Positions 24,252 through 35,101 of a DNA stretch of 64,000 nt are shown here, piece after piece (position 1 is the stretch's first letter; each line of letters starts with the position of its first letter). A program made the translations under genes and the position numbers. A model generated the notes under the pieces. It had not been told where the DNA came from. It saw nothing but the letters and a program-made list of their open reading frames with translations, and did no database searches. Source of the stretch: Rutstroemia sp. NJR-2017a BVV2 (Eukaryota > Ascomycota > Leotiomycetes > Helotiales > Rutstroemiaceae); NCBI GenBank assembly GCA_002946415.1, contig NJPS01000003.1:248001-312000 (forward strand), written 5' to 3'.

Positions 24252-24623
24252 GAACCCGTGCGACGTGGATAATGGTGGTCGGAAAGGAAAGGGCAAAGGG
24301 AAAGGAAAAGGCAAAGGGAAGGAGAAGGCTGATGCTTATCAAGAGCCCCAGCACTACTATGCTTCTCATCCAGGCCAACCTCTTAGAAAGTAATTAACCC
24401 ATTCCTTTCTATGTCAAGCTTATATCTGGCCTACTCACTGACTGCACTTAAAAGCACTGTAAACATTACTCCGGTTTGGCCACAGCCATGGAATTTCAAC
24501 AACTTCCCTCCCTACCGAGCAGAATCTCAAGCTGGACCAGCTCCCCCACTTACTCCACCGAGAGCATCCAAACCTCCTTTTCCTATGTTCGGGACTAAGA
24601 ACGAGGAAGAGGAGGAGCTGTGA
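22792..24623 (+). CDS. Uncharacterised disordered protein with poly-Gln and Lys-Gly repeats
   Basis: I do not recognise this gene. The model uses four exons: 22792-23037, 23154-24037, 24114-24389 and 24455-24623, giving about 524 residues. All introns are GT-AG and phases agree. Exon 1 begins with a basic, hydrophobic-flanked stretch (MIPKIVRKVVAATLNVLG) and ends with a cysteine cluster (FCCWRGRECKFC). Exon 2 starts with an acidic coiled-coil-like segment (LELELEWELEWEMKRM) encoded by a TTGGAA minisatellite, then becomes Ser/Thr/Pro-rich. Exon 3 has about ten glutamines followed by alternating Lys-Gly. The last exon is Pro-rich and ends in a Glu run. Low-complexity content suggests an intrinsically disordered scaffold. 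There is no catalytic motif, signal peptide or clear membrane segment. Exon 4 is the least certain: without it translation would stop at 24392-24394. Confidence 0.6.
24219..24330 (+). repeat. CAA run and Lys-Gly-coding repeat inside the unknown gene
   Basis: A pure CAA trinucleotide run (about 24220-24250) encodes poly-Gln, and an AAAGGR hexamer array (about 24282-24330) encodes alternating Lys-Gly. Both are likely to vary in length between strains. Confidence 0.85.
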
Positions 24624-24832
24624 GCTAGCCTCGTGGTCCGTGCTTTAAGCGAGCCACATCTGTAGAGTCAAACCACAACTTTCCTACCAAAGCGCGTTCT
24701 CAAGATTCGCGACGGAAAGTTATTTACGTTTTATCAATTTCGTCCGGACGACGTCTTCAATTTTCGTCGCTCTCTTATTAATTCCCTAATTCATCAGCGC
24801 ACTTTCCGAATTCTTCGATTTACACCATTACG

Positions 24833-27323
24833 ATGCAAGCAATGCAGGACCCTTCGCAAGGGATCCAGCGCGATCTTGTAAGTCAACAAGCTTAATCCAC
24901 CTCCAGCTCCAGAACCATCGAACGCCATTCTAATATCATTGCGCAGTTACCCCATGTCCACCTTCTATCTACTTATCGATTCCCTATTACTCCTGCGAAT
25001 TTACATCTTGAAAGAGTCGCAGAATGGCTCCTCCAAGCACCAAAAATTGCTCGCGAACAAGCGCCGGTTTATTGGACATACCTTGATCGGCCTGTTGATG
25101 GCACAGTTTTGATGGGATGGCAATCTCCAAGTCTTGGAAATGAATATCCAAGCGATGGTTACATCTGGGCTCCTGGCGAAAATGCCATGGCTATGGAAAT
25201 AATGGGACATGTAAGCTCTTAATGCTTGATGCGACACATTGTCAATCCTTTACTGATGATGTATGTCTTTGCAGACTCTTGAAATATATCACTGTAAGAC
25301 CGGTTATGCACCCGGTGAACCTCTCGCAGTTCACTCCCGTCGTCGATATCGACTTGTACCTCCTCGAATCCCAAACCAAAATGCCATACCCGATCCGAAT
25401 CTGTGGATCATCCACTACACACAATCTGCCCCGGAGGACCGTCTCCCAAGCAATGTTATACCAGTTGATCTGCGAGTTCAACATATCATGAGCACACGAC
25501 AATACCTTCATCAGCAGGGTCAGCTCATTCACAAAGAATTCATGCTTTATGATAGGAGTGGTTGGCCAAGTATCGAGTTTCCTCGAGGTCGACCAAGAGG
25601 CGCGCAGATGTATGCTGGGAATATGCCAGCTAGGGTTCCTCAAACTATGGCTTATCCTACTCATGCACAACCCGGCCCACCATCCAAGCGCGCTCGCACT
25701 CAGCAAGCCGCTCAAGCCCAGGCTCAGGCTCAGGCTCAGGCTCAAGCAGCAGCAGCCGCAGCCGCAGCACATAGTGCCATCCCAGCCGTCATCGAGGGAG
25801 ATGAAGAGGACACTCATTATGGAGATATGTTCGATCTTACTACACCTCGCGAAATTAGTTATAGCCGCTTCCAGCAAAACCACAATTGGATGGAAGAGGT
25901 CCTGGCGTCACCGTACGCCATCAGCCAAATAGTTCCAGCAGACCTTGGACTCGGCGTTCGTGGTGAGTTAAGTAGACTTACCGAAGGAATATTTGACGCT
26001 CCCACCAAAGAGAATGAGGAATCAAAACTCAATTATGTTGGTCGTCTTGACCCTGAAAAGGCCGAGGAGTTCCGCAAGAGAGCTCACGAGCGTATTGCTC
26101 AAACCAACAAAGAAATGGAGCGCATGAAAGCGAAACATGCAAAACGTCTTGCCAAGTTTCAAAAAGGTTCTCTCATTGCTCAGGCTGAGAAGGACTTGCG
26201 CACAGCTGTCGATGACCCTGAAGATATTGGCCCCGAATACTGGCGCCTTGAGGGCAAGGCTGATGAAGAACAGACTGATGACAGCCAGTCTCCAGTCAAA
26301 ATCCCTCTTAAAGTTGACGATGTTCTCGCAAAAGTTGAGGCGTCCCTTGGCCGTCATGCAGTCGCGATTCAAGAATTGCGTCGCATTCAAGATGGTGGAT
26401 ATGAAGAGGCAGTCGCACGCCCCAGCCCTCCACCACAACCATCCCGTCACGATTCTCAACAAAGCGGTGTTCTCATCAACGAGACAGACGCTGTTGATGC
26501 TGACGTAGACATGGGTAACTCAGTAGATATGGGCAATTCTGCTGCAGGTTTACTCGACCAATATCATACCGCCTCTCCATCCAATGCTACGCCTGCAAGT
26601 GGAAACTATCCAACTCCAGGTCACCTTCAGCATCCCTCTGCATCGGCAGCAAACACACCAATCCTGAACCTTGCATCTCCAAACCCTGCTCAGAGTATGG
26701 GTACTCCGCAACCAGAACAATCTATCCAATCAACCGAAGAACAGCAGGACATCCATATGCAAGATGCCGTCTCAACAGCAGACAATCAGCCTTCCCTCTC
26801 AGCACCGGCGCCTGCACCAGCAACAACTGCCGATACTTCGGATTGGGTTGTTATACCACCTGGCGGCGTCTCACCTACCACCGACCCTTCCAATACAGCC
26901 TCAAATCAAAATGTGAACACCGAAACCGACAATCTACAACCTCCTAACGCTGCTCAATCTTCAGCAACTACACCCGATTATCTTAAACAGTCCGCTACCT
27001 CAGACGGAAACACCACCCAACAACAACATCCCACGGGCGACTTTTCCGTACTCGACCAAAACCAAGAACATACACACGAATCTCAACACCAACAACAACC
27101 ACAAATGGACCTTAACGACAACGACTTTGATCTCGAAGACCTCGATACAGCAGGCGACGCATTGGCTTCTTATGACGGCGGCGATGGAGGAATGGGAGGA
27201 ATGGGAGAAGGGGATCACGATCATGGATTGGAGGACTTGGTCGACGATAGTGCCTTTGGAGAAGCATTCCATGGAGTGGATCATGGACATGGCGAGGGTG
27301 ATGGGGATGGTGTGGGTATGTAA
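24833..27323 (+). CDS. ssr4: SWI/SNF and RSC chromatin-remodelling subunit Ssr4-like protein
   Basis: Three exons, 24833-24877, 24947-25210 and 25275-27323, give about 785 residues. The N-terminal ~200 residues form the conserved part: LPHVHLLSTYRFPITPANLH, then VYWTYLDRP, MGWQSP, YPSDGYIWAP and CKTGYAPGEPLA. I associate this arrangement with the fungal domain formerly DUF1750, now named after fission-yeast Ssr4, a subunit of nucleosome remodellers. It is followed by a Gln-Ala repeat and poly-Ala, a charged helical middle (KLNYVGRLDPEKAEEFRKRA) and a long Pro/Ser/Gln/Asp-rich C-terminus. The first two exons are short and lie before the obvious large ORF; splicing there is in frame and restores the conserved N-terminus. 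Nuclear location and chromatin role are inferred from the family; name assignment rests on recall of the domain pattern. Confidence 0.78.
25705..25768 (+). repeat. Gln-Ala coding repeat in ssr4
   Basis: A CAGGCT/CAAGCC hexamer array encodes Gln-Ala dipeptides and runs into a poly-Ala stretch. It is a low-complexity expansion within the coding region. Confidence 0.85.
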
Positions 27324-28040
27324 GAATGGGGCTATAAAAGGATAGAGGAAAGAATTTTTATGATGTTAATTTTATTTGACGCGATCTGGCTGGTCCTTTT
27401 CACACTATGGTCCTCGAGGAAGAGTTTATGGTCTTCACATTATCTATGTATGATTAGGGTGCCATCTGATATGATGCACCAAGTTTATTTACCGTAGCTT
27501 GTCCTTTTTGGGGAAGGAGGCTACTTCAGCACAACTCTTATGAAGTTGGGGCTTTCAGGATCTGTCTATCTTGTTAGAGTATAAATATTACTGTTTCTTC
27601 ACGGCTTTGTTTTACATAAATGAATGAATTCGACTCGTCTCTTCTAAGGGGAAAGATTGACTGATTGCAATGCACCCCTTGTGGTTTCCGTTTAATGATT
27701 CGTATTTCTGCTTGATGCTATAGTAGGTTTGGAGAATTCTATGTTTATGATATATACCGCAATACTGATTCATTTGACGCACCTCGAAAAGAACAATCAG
27801 CCCAATGAAAAAAAGCTGCTACTCACTTATCCATTTACCATATTTCATTTACTCGTTTAACAGCGCCCATTTCTGGCATTTAACTTGTCCTGATTTTTAA
27901 CATTTTCTTTTCATGAGCCAACACCCGCTGTTCGGTATGCATCCAACCCACCACCACGACATGATCGTTCGTCAGATCTTTTCCAAGCTCCTCAGAAACT
28001 CCCGCTGTTGCCTCGACTTTCACCGCATCATCTGCTCGCA
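27324..28040. other. Convergent 3' spacer between ssr4 and the GH15 gene
   Basis: Seven hundred bases between two convergent stops. It is A/T-rich and contains no recognisable gene; it should hold both polyadenylation regions. Confidence 0.6.
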
Positions 28041-30652
28041 TCACTTCCCCTCCGTCGCCCTATCCAAGTTGAACGCGGCACTGACCAAAGCCAAATGACT
28101 AAAGGCCTGCGGCGTATTGCCCAGCTGCTCACCACTCTGTAATTCTAGATGTTAGCCACTTCCTCTCTCGACAACGTAAGAATTAAACATGATGTTCCGA
28201 AAGCGGGAGGGGAAAGGAAAGAACACATACCCTCGCAATCTCCTCACTAAACATACTCAAGTGATTTCCAAATCCCATCATTCCCTCAAAGATATTAACT
28301 GCCTTAACCAGATACTTCGTATCATAAACACCCGCTCTAGTCAATGCCTCCACCAACCAGAATGTACACATGGAGAAAGCACCTTCACGACCCCCAACGC
28401 CGTCTTCTGATAGGTGAGTGTTGTAGCGGAAGACGAGTCCGGTTTCGGTGAGACCGCCACGGTCGGGCGGAAGTAGGATTTTGTCGATGGTGGCGAGGAA
28501 ACGCGGGTCGTTGGGTGAGATGAAGAAGACAAGAGGCGCGATGAGGATGGAGGAGTCGAGCATGGTGCGGGATTCGTAGCTTTGGATGAAGGCACCCATT
28601 TCCGAGTTGTAACCTATAGATTTATTAGTGTGAGTGAAGCCCACATTGGAAGGGACGACATATACCTTTCTCCATAATCTCTTCATATATCTCATCGCGA
28701 GCACGGAGCCATGCGGCTCTGTTGGGACAGGGTAGACATCGCTTTTCTGCAAGTCGAATCCCACGATCAAATGCTACCCAAAGCATAATCTTGGAGTAAA
28801 CGTAATTTTGTTTTCTGCTCCTGACTTCCCAGATTGACATATCGGGATCTTTGTAGATCTTTAAGACATAGTCTAGAGCTAATCAGCGCCCGAATAAAGC
28901 AGCCAAGACAAACAAGACATACCTAAAGTCTGGCGAACGGCAACCCATTGATCCCATGTGATGGGTTTTCCGTACTTATTGTAGAGGTACACGCCATCCA
29001 TAAGCTCTCCGTAGATGTCAAATTGCTGATGAAAAGCTGCACCATTACCAATGCGAACGGGTTTGCTGTCCCTGTAACCGGCAAGATGACTATCAAATAT
29101 TAGTGCTTGGAGGAATAACTCGGACGAATCACTCACTTCAACTCAATTTCTGGTATATCAGTCTCACCGCGAATGGTAAACATAATAGGTAGAGCACCCT
29201 CTGCATCCTTTGACAGCCGGAATCGATCGCTAATGAAATTCATGTATGCGTCCGCTTCATCGACGAACCCCATGCGCAACAGAATATAGATGGTAAAGCT
29301 CGAATCCCGTACCCAAGAGTATCGGTAATCCCAGTTTCTGGACAAACGTCAGTGAAGAAATGTCTCATGAAGAGCAGTGCACTTTACCGCACGCCACCGA
29401 TATCTTCGGGGATAGAGAAAGTCGGCGCAGCAATGATTGCACCCGTAGGCTCGTACGTTAGTAACTTGAGAATGAAGAGACTCCGTGTAACAATTTCTCT
29501 CCACCTGCCTTTATATTTGCACTGGCCGATCCAATTCGACCAATATCTTTGTGTGTCGTGCTGTTGAGCATCCAGTACTTCCGTGGTGACCTCTTGAGTG
29601 ACATGATTCGGAATATCATCGCGCAAGACGAATGAAATGGCTTGAGTTTCCTCCAAGGAGATATGTGCCACAACGCCCTCTCCTAGCTGACCTTCTCTTC
29701 GCTCTTTACGGAAGATTACCGAAGGGCACGACTCTCTATGCTCCTCACCACGGTCAATTGTAACATCGAGTTGAAGTTTGCTATCTTTGCTCTCGAAGAC
29801 AACTGTCTTACTCTCCTTCGTCCCAGGTGGGTGATCCGGCATCAGGATTTGGACCTCATGTTCGTCGCGTGCGTAATTGAAAGCGGGAAAGATCTCGACG
29901 TCTGCAGTAACTGTGAGCATGGTCGATTCCAGATATTGCAGAGTCAATCTCACCCAAGTCGACCCGACCACGAATGCATTCGACTCTCCGAACAAGCCAT
30001 TTCTTCAATTCCCCGTATACTGTTGTGGTTTCTCGGAACGGCGTAGCGCTCTTTGTAGAAGTAACAACATGATCGTGTTTGGGACGAGGAAAGAAATCGA
30101 CCAAATCTACCACCCCGTCTTCATGAATATATCGTGTTTGGAGGATATTCGAGGAGGGGAGATATTGTTGCTTGGTGTTGAAAGGAATGCCTTCCGCTGG
30201 GCTAATCGAGAAGTGACCGCCTGCATAGTTCGCAGAATTAGCATCGTGAAGAGTGAATTATGGGTGAGCTGGGAGCTAGAGCTGTCTATGAAGCTTGATG
30301 CGGGGCAGGATGAGGGGCAACATCTCCAGCCCGAAACATTGAAATTTGACCACAACAACATCGACATGAATAACAAGCTTACCCTTGTCCTTATCCAATA
30401 GTCGACCGAACAATGAAGGAGAATCAAAATCGGGCCTATATATAAAGAGTAGAGTGTGAGTATCCGCAGTTCCGCGCGACGACGCATGGATAGTAGAAGT
30501 GTGGTCAAGGTTCCTTACCAGCACATGAAATCGATACTGCCATCAATTCCTACCAAAGCACAAGTTCGCATGTTACCAATTAAGCCATAGTTCTCAATTG
30601 GAAGATATCCTGTCGCTTGTCGGCGAGTGCTTTGTGGAATCGAAGCTGCCAT
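28041..30652 (-). CDS. Glycoside hydrolase family 15 protein (glucoamylase/trehalase-like)
   Basis: Nine exons on the minus strand: 30652-30519, 30435-30383, 30220-29954, 29910-29388, 29337-29137, 29089-28923, 28872-28666, 28613-28231 and 28136-28041. Phases agree through all eight introns (43-97 bp, one 163 bp), giving about 676 residues. The N-terminus begins [20 protein letters not shown] and [16 protein letters not shown], the N-terminal domain typical of bacterial-type GH15 enzymes. [13 protein letters not shown] and [18 protein letters not shown] follow. The (alpha/alpha)6 catalytic domain has [50 protein letters not shown] and the end motif [18 protein letters not shown]. There is no signal peptide or starch-binding domain, so it is probably intracellular and acts on trehalose or alpha-glucosides, not on external starch. 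The substrate is inferred only. Confidence 0.92.
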
Positions 30653-31154
30653 TGTTGAGGGATTGTATTGCGGATGAGGCGGAATACGCAAAAGGATAGC
30701 TGTACTTGTAGGCTCGTGGAGATATCGTGAAGCAGCGCGTCAAGCAAAGCACTATGACATCAATGAAGGAGCATCACTCGATAAGAACTTCTGCCAAGTT
30801 ACGACATGATAATTTGTGGACAGAGTGAAATTGAGGATATATTCCGTGTAATCAATCTAACTGCTCAATACTTGCTCTTATAGTTTCGTCCTTCTTTTCT
30901 TCTTCTTGTGTTTTCCGTATGAATTGACATGGTTCTTCGGAAAGCCAACAGCCAAAAGCCATGAGCTGAGCTGCAGCGTAAGGCTAAATCCGAAGATTAC
31001 TACGAGTTCACAGCGTTTTTCCAGGACGTAACACACGAGAAATGTCGAGGCTTTTATCAGTCAGACTCAGATCAGGAGGGGTTATGGGCATAGACGGCGT
31101 TGTCCCGTCGCACAGTCAAGTAGTGAAACAAAGCTGAGCTGCACCTGAGCTCAC

Positions 31155-31209
31155 CGTCTCATCGTCTCATCATCTCATCATCTCATCATCTCATGCTATC
31201 TCATGCTAC
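31155..31209. repeat. CATCATCT/CTCAT array
   Basis: Imperfect tandem units of TCTCATCA about 9 bases long, then two GCTATCTCAT units. No function is evident. Confidence 0.8.
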
Positions 31210-31518
31210 CCATCCGTACTCAAAGTGCAGAAAGTCGGTAAGGGAAGGGAAGGAGGGGCAGAGGCAGAGGAGATGGAGGAGCAGAAAGCTGTGAAAGCGG
31301 ACGAGAAGGGGAATGACTTCACACCTGACCTCATACTTTGTAGGATTCATACGAAGTGCGGGTAAGTCTTATAGTTTCCGGGTGTATAGGATCTACTCGG
31401 TGCCGATGTCTAGATGGTTGATAGATCGATCGCCCATCTCCACTATCCAGGTGTCTGTTCTCTCGGGCTCAGTGCGTGCGCAAGGGCAAAGCTGTTTTGC
31501 TGGCACCTCGGCACCTCA

Positions 31519-31551
31519 CCAGTGCCCAGTGACCAGTGCCCAGTGATCAGT
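31519..31551. repeat. CCAGTG short tandem repeat
   Basis: Four imperfect units of CAGTGCCCAGTGA lie in a row within the minisatellite-rich spacer. Confidence 0.7.
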
Positions 31552-31743
31552 AACCACCACCACCAGCTTTACTACTCGCTAGTAGCAGCAGGTTTCGGAT
31601 GTTATTCATGCACTGCACTGCTACTCCAGAGTGAGATTCGACCCAGTTCATCAGTGCAAACAAATGGTCGACAAGGACAATCCCCGAGTCAGGACAACGG
31701 AATAGTTCGAACTGTGCGAGGACGGACATACAGGACATTTGTC

Positions 31744-31775
31744 TCCTGGAGTCCTGGAGTCCTGGAGTCCTGGAC
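31744..31775. repeat. 9-bp minisatellite TCCTGGAGT
   Basis: Three and a half perfect head-to-tail units of TCCTGGAGT. Confidence 0.9.
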
Positions 31776-31972
31776 TAATAAGGTTAACCTGTTAACCTTG
31801 AGGCAGCTTCATAATTCATAACTCGCAGTACCAACTGTACAGTCAGTGCATGTGCCACAATACCCAATTCGTCTAAGCCACTGCAAACGTCCCTTAATTT
31901 CGTTTCAACAAGAGTCAAAACCACCTGGCTGCACGACACGGCTATTTGCCTTCTCTCACCGGACAGCGCGTG

Positions 31973-32010
31973 TTGCAGTCTTGCAGTCTTGCAGTCTTGC
32001 AGTCTTGCAG
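31973..32010. repeat. 8-bp minisatellite TTGCAGTC
   Basis: Four perfect units of TTGCAGTC plus a partial fifth. It abuts the 10-bp array that starts two bases later. Confidence 0.95.
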
Positions 32011-32011
32011 A

Positions 32012-32076
32012 TGACCCTTTTGACCCTTTTGACCCTTTTGACCCTTTTGACTCTTTTGACCCTTTTGACCCTTTCC
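32012..32076. repeat. 10-bp minisatellite GACCCTTTTG
   Basis: About six and a half head-to-tail units of GACCCTTTTG, one of which carries a C-to-T change (GACTCTTTTG). It lies directly after the TTGCAGTC array. Confidence 0.95.
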
Positions 32077-32520
32077 CTTTCAAAGCAAGCATGTGAGGTG
32101 GTTGTACCACACATGTCACAGTCGTACCATGCCGTGCATGCTTGCAGATTTCTTTTTCTCACTGCCGCTGTGCCGCTCCCCTTTGCATTCCGTCATTGCC
32201 ATTTACATCCCCTGGCCTATCGATGATTGATGATGCTTTTCCATGCCTTCCACTCGTGCCAAGACCTTTCCCCAACGAAGCGAAGCACACCCACATCCAG
32301 CGAGCTGACCTGACTTGACTCTCGAACACTGACCGATCGCCAAATGGAAAGTGGAAAGCTAACCTTTCTATCCACAAATTTAAGATTCCTGTTAGTTTTC
32401 TCCACAAAACTACCCAGGAATACATTTCATCCGCATATGCACAAGGGGCCACAGCACACGACTTGCACTGTCCTTGTGTGATATCCAAAATAATCCAGGG
32501 TTCCAGACAGTTTGGTAGTT

Positions 32521-34525
32521 ATGGTCATGGCCGAAGATGTGTTGACTCCATCGACGAATCCTGGTCCTGCGTCTGGGTCGGATCCACAACAATCTTCCCA
32601 AGAGCAGAATTCTATCTTACCAGATCATCATCCTTCTCACCAACATCGATTCAATTCAAATAACGATTCTTCGCCATTTCCCATAGCCACCTTGACTAGA
32701 ACATCTACATCCGAAGCATCGGCGCGCTCGGAAGAGGAATTGCTAGAGCCAGATGCTGCTACCGCTCTCGCAAATTTACATCCACCACACATAGACAGTA
32801 TGGATCCCCAACCTTCGGGTCATCGGCGGAGGAGGAGCTCAATGATGAACAACATGAATAATCTGGATACAACGATAACCGCACGAACGCCGAGATCAAA
32901 GCGGTCACCCAGAACATCAAACATCGGGGAGGACTCAAAGTTGGTGGATAGAGGTTCGGATGATGACTCAAAATCAACAAGTGATGACATGGAACTGAAC
33001 AACCTTTCTGAAGAGGGCGATTTACAAGATGACGAAGAGACTGGATTGACCGCGAAGTCGAAAGCTATCCGAACGAAGAAGAAGAGACGACATACCAACT
33101 TGGATCACCGAATTGCTGGAGATGCGCTGGTAACTGCGGAGGAGAAGAAGGCAGCGGACAAAAACGTCGTCAAGAAGAGTTTGATCAATGGAGTTCTCAT
33201 AGGACTTTGGTATATGTTCTCTCTCTCAATATCTCTAGTAAGCCCTCCGATGTCTTCCCTCGCAGACGTTGCTAACTGTTGGAAGTATAATAAATGGATG
33301 TTTGACAAGAAACATCTTGACTTTCAGTTCCCATTATTTACGACTTGTATGCATATGTTGGTGCAGTTCATGTTGTCGAGCCTTGTCCTTTACTTCCTAC
33401 CACAATTTCGACCTCGATATGATTCCTTATCAAACCCACATAATACACACGTTTCTGATGAGGACTTGGCGCAGCACGAAGTTGATTCGAAAAAGCCATT
33501 GATGACGAGAATGTTTTATTTTACAAGAATAGGACCATGTGGAATGGCAACCGGATTAGACATTGGGCTTGGAAACATGTCCCTAAAGTTCATAACCCTT
33601 ACATTTTATAGTTCGTGATCCTGACCATTCCGAAAATTCCCCTTACTTACCTCAAATAGCAATGTGCAAGTCTTCAGCTCTTGCTTTCGTACTCCTTTTC
33701 GCATTCGTTTTCCGCCTCGAAACCCCGTCATGGCGTTTAGTCGGTATAATATTTACAATGACAGTGGGAGTGGTGATGATGGTATTTGGCGAGGTCGACT
33801 TCTCCGCGCAAGGGTTTATACTGGTTATCTTCGCAGCTTTCTTCTCTGGCTTCCGATGGGCCCTCACACAGATTTTACTTCTTCGAAATCCAGCCACATC
33901 CAATCCTTTCTCCTCTATCTTCTACCTGGCTCCTATCATGTTCATGTCCCTCTTGATTATCGCAACTCCAGTGGAAGGCTTTCCAGCTCTCTGGGAAGGT
34001 CTCAAGACTTTAGTCGAGGTTAAAGGTCCAGTTCTTGGCCCTCTCCTCCTTCTTTTCCCAGGATGCATTGCGTTCTGCATGACAGCTTCCGAATTCGCTC
34101 TGCTGCAGCGAACATCCGTGGTTACCTTGTCGATTGCTGGAATATTCAAGGAAGTTGTAACGATTTCCGCGGCCGGGCTTGTTTTCCATGATCCACTCAC
34201 TCCCGTCAACATTTCAGGGCTTTTCGTTACCATTGCAGCAATCGCCACATACAACTGGATTAAAATAAGGAAAATGCGAGCAGATGCGCAAACCGAAGCA
34301 CACAGAATAAAGGAGGCGGCGGAGAGAGCTAGGGGGGAGAGTGGGAGCGACGCAGATGGAGAGGATGGAGAGAGCGACTGGGATGGCCAAGAGGGCAGTT
34401 ACATTACGAGTGATGGGGACATTCTGCCAAATCCCGATCGATTCCGGGCTAAGAAAGGCGAGAGCTCAAGATCAGAGAGCGCGCCGCTGGTTGGCGCAAG
34501 TACGAAGAAGGATTTAAGTGATTGA
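32521..34525 (+). CDS. SLC35/TPT-family nucleotide-sugar or triose-phosphate-type transporter
   Basis: Three exons, 32521-33237, 33286-33610 and 33660-34525, give about 635 residues. The first ~200 residues are a hydrophilic Ser/Asp-rich cytosolic tail with a basic patch (RTKKKRRH). About ten membrane segments follow: LINGVLIGLWYMFSLSIS, FPLFTTCMHMLVQFMLSSL, then ATGLDIGLGNMSLKFITL, the TMCKSSALAF region and later helices to NISGLFVTIAAIATYNWI. LDIGLGN-S and T(M)CKSS are diagnostic of the drug/metabolite transporter TPT branch and fit the SLC35C2 group. The 48 bp first intron contains no stop but has a branch-like GCTAAC; removing it gives LSLYNKWMF, the family pattern. The second intron (33611-33659) has an unusual GTTCGT donor but restores TFYTMCKSS. 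Acidic Ser-rich tail at the C-terminus. Probably Golgi/ER; substrate unknown. A second ATG at 32527 has a better context. Confidence 0.9.
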
Positions 34526-35101
34526 ATCGATTGGACAAACGGCGAAGAAAGCCTCGATACATAAAACGTGGCAGAGCATCGCATTCATCTAAAACATGGG
34601 CATGGGGAAAGGGGAGAAAGTGTATATGTCGGTTCAAAGGGTACATATGGAATAGGAAAGATGCATGAGATTGGAAAGGGATACCCGGCGTTTTTATTCG
34701 CATTTACCTGTCCATAGACAGTGGTTTGGGTGGTAATTCTCGTACAAACGTTGGCATAGCAGAGCATAGAAAGCATAGCATAGCATGCGAATGACAAAGG
34801 GCGGTTTAAGGCACATGGTTTCTCTCTTTTATTTGCCGTAATTCTCAGGGTCTACCTCCTTCCTGCTTTGACTTCGTTAGTCCATTACCTACTGTAGCTG
34901 CATTGTCAGTGGCCGAACTTGCCCTTCGTCATAATCGCTAGCGCGGGGTATCGCCACCAAAAAAGCTACGAAAGAGCCCCGCAATTGTTTACATGCTATC
35001 GCACAAAAAACCCGTCTGCCATCCTCGATGATAGCTCATCGGCCTCGCATTTGTCTCCGGTGCCATTTTTTATCCTAAAAACACTTTCTGCCGCCGCCAG
35101 C
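34526..35101. other. Spacer before the RTG2-type gene
   Basis: About 575 bases without an accepted gene. It contains the transporter 3' region, an AGCATAG repeat near 34757-34786 and the promoter of the next gene. Confidence 0.55.

Larger units (their letters stand above)
30653..32520. other. Minisatellite-rich spacer
   Basis: A 1.9 kb region between two divergent genes without a credible ORF. It holds at least five short tandem arrays (listed separately at 31155, 31519, 31744, 31973 and 32012) and the palindrome GGTTAACCTGTTAACC at about 31782-31797. The last ~300 bases should contain the transporter promoter. Confidence 0.65.

Noticed and set aside
32012..32076. CRISPR-like array
   Set aside because: Units are 10-bp head-to-tail repeats without spacers, and the genome is eukaryotic.
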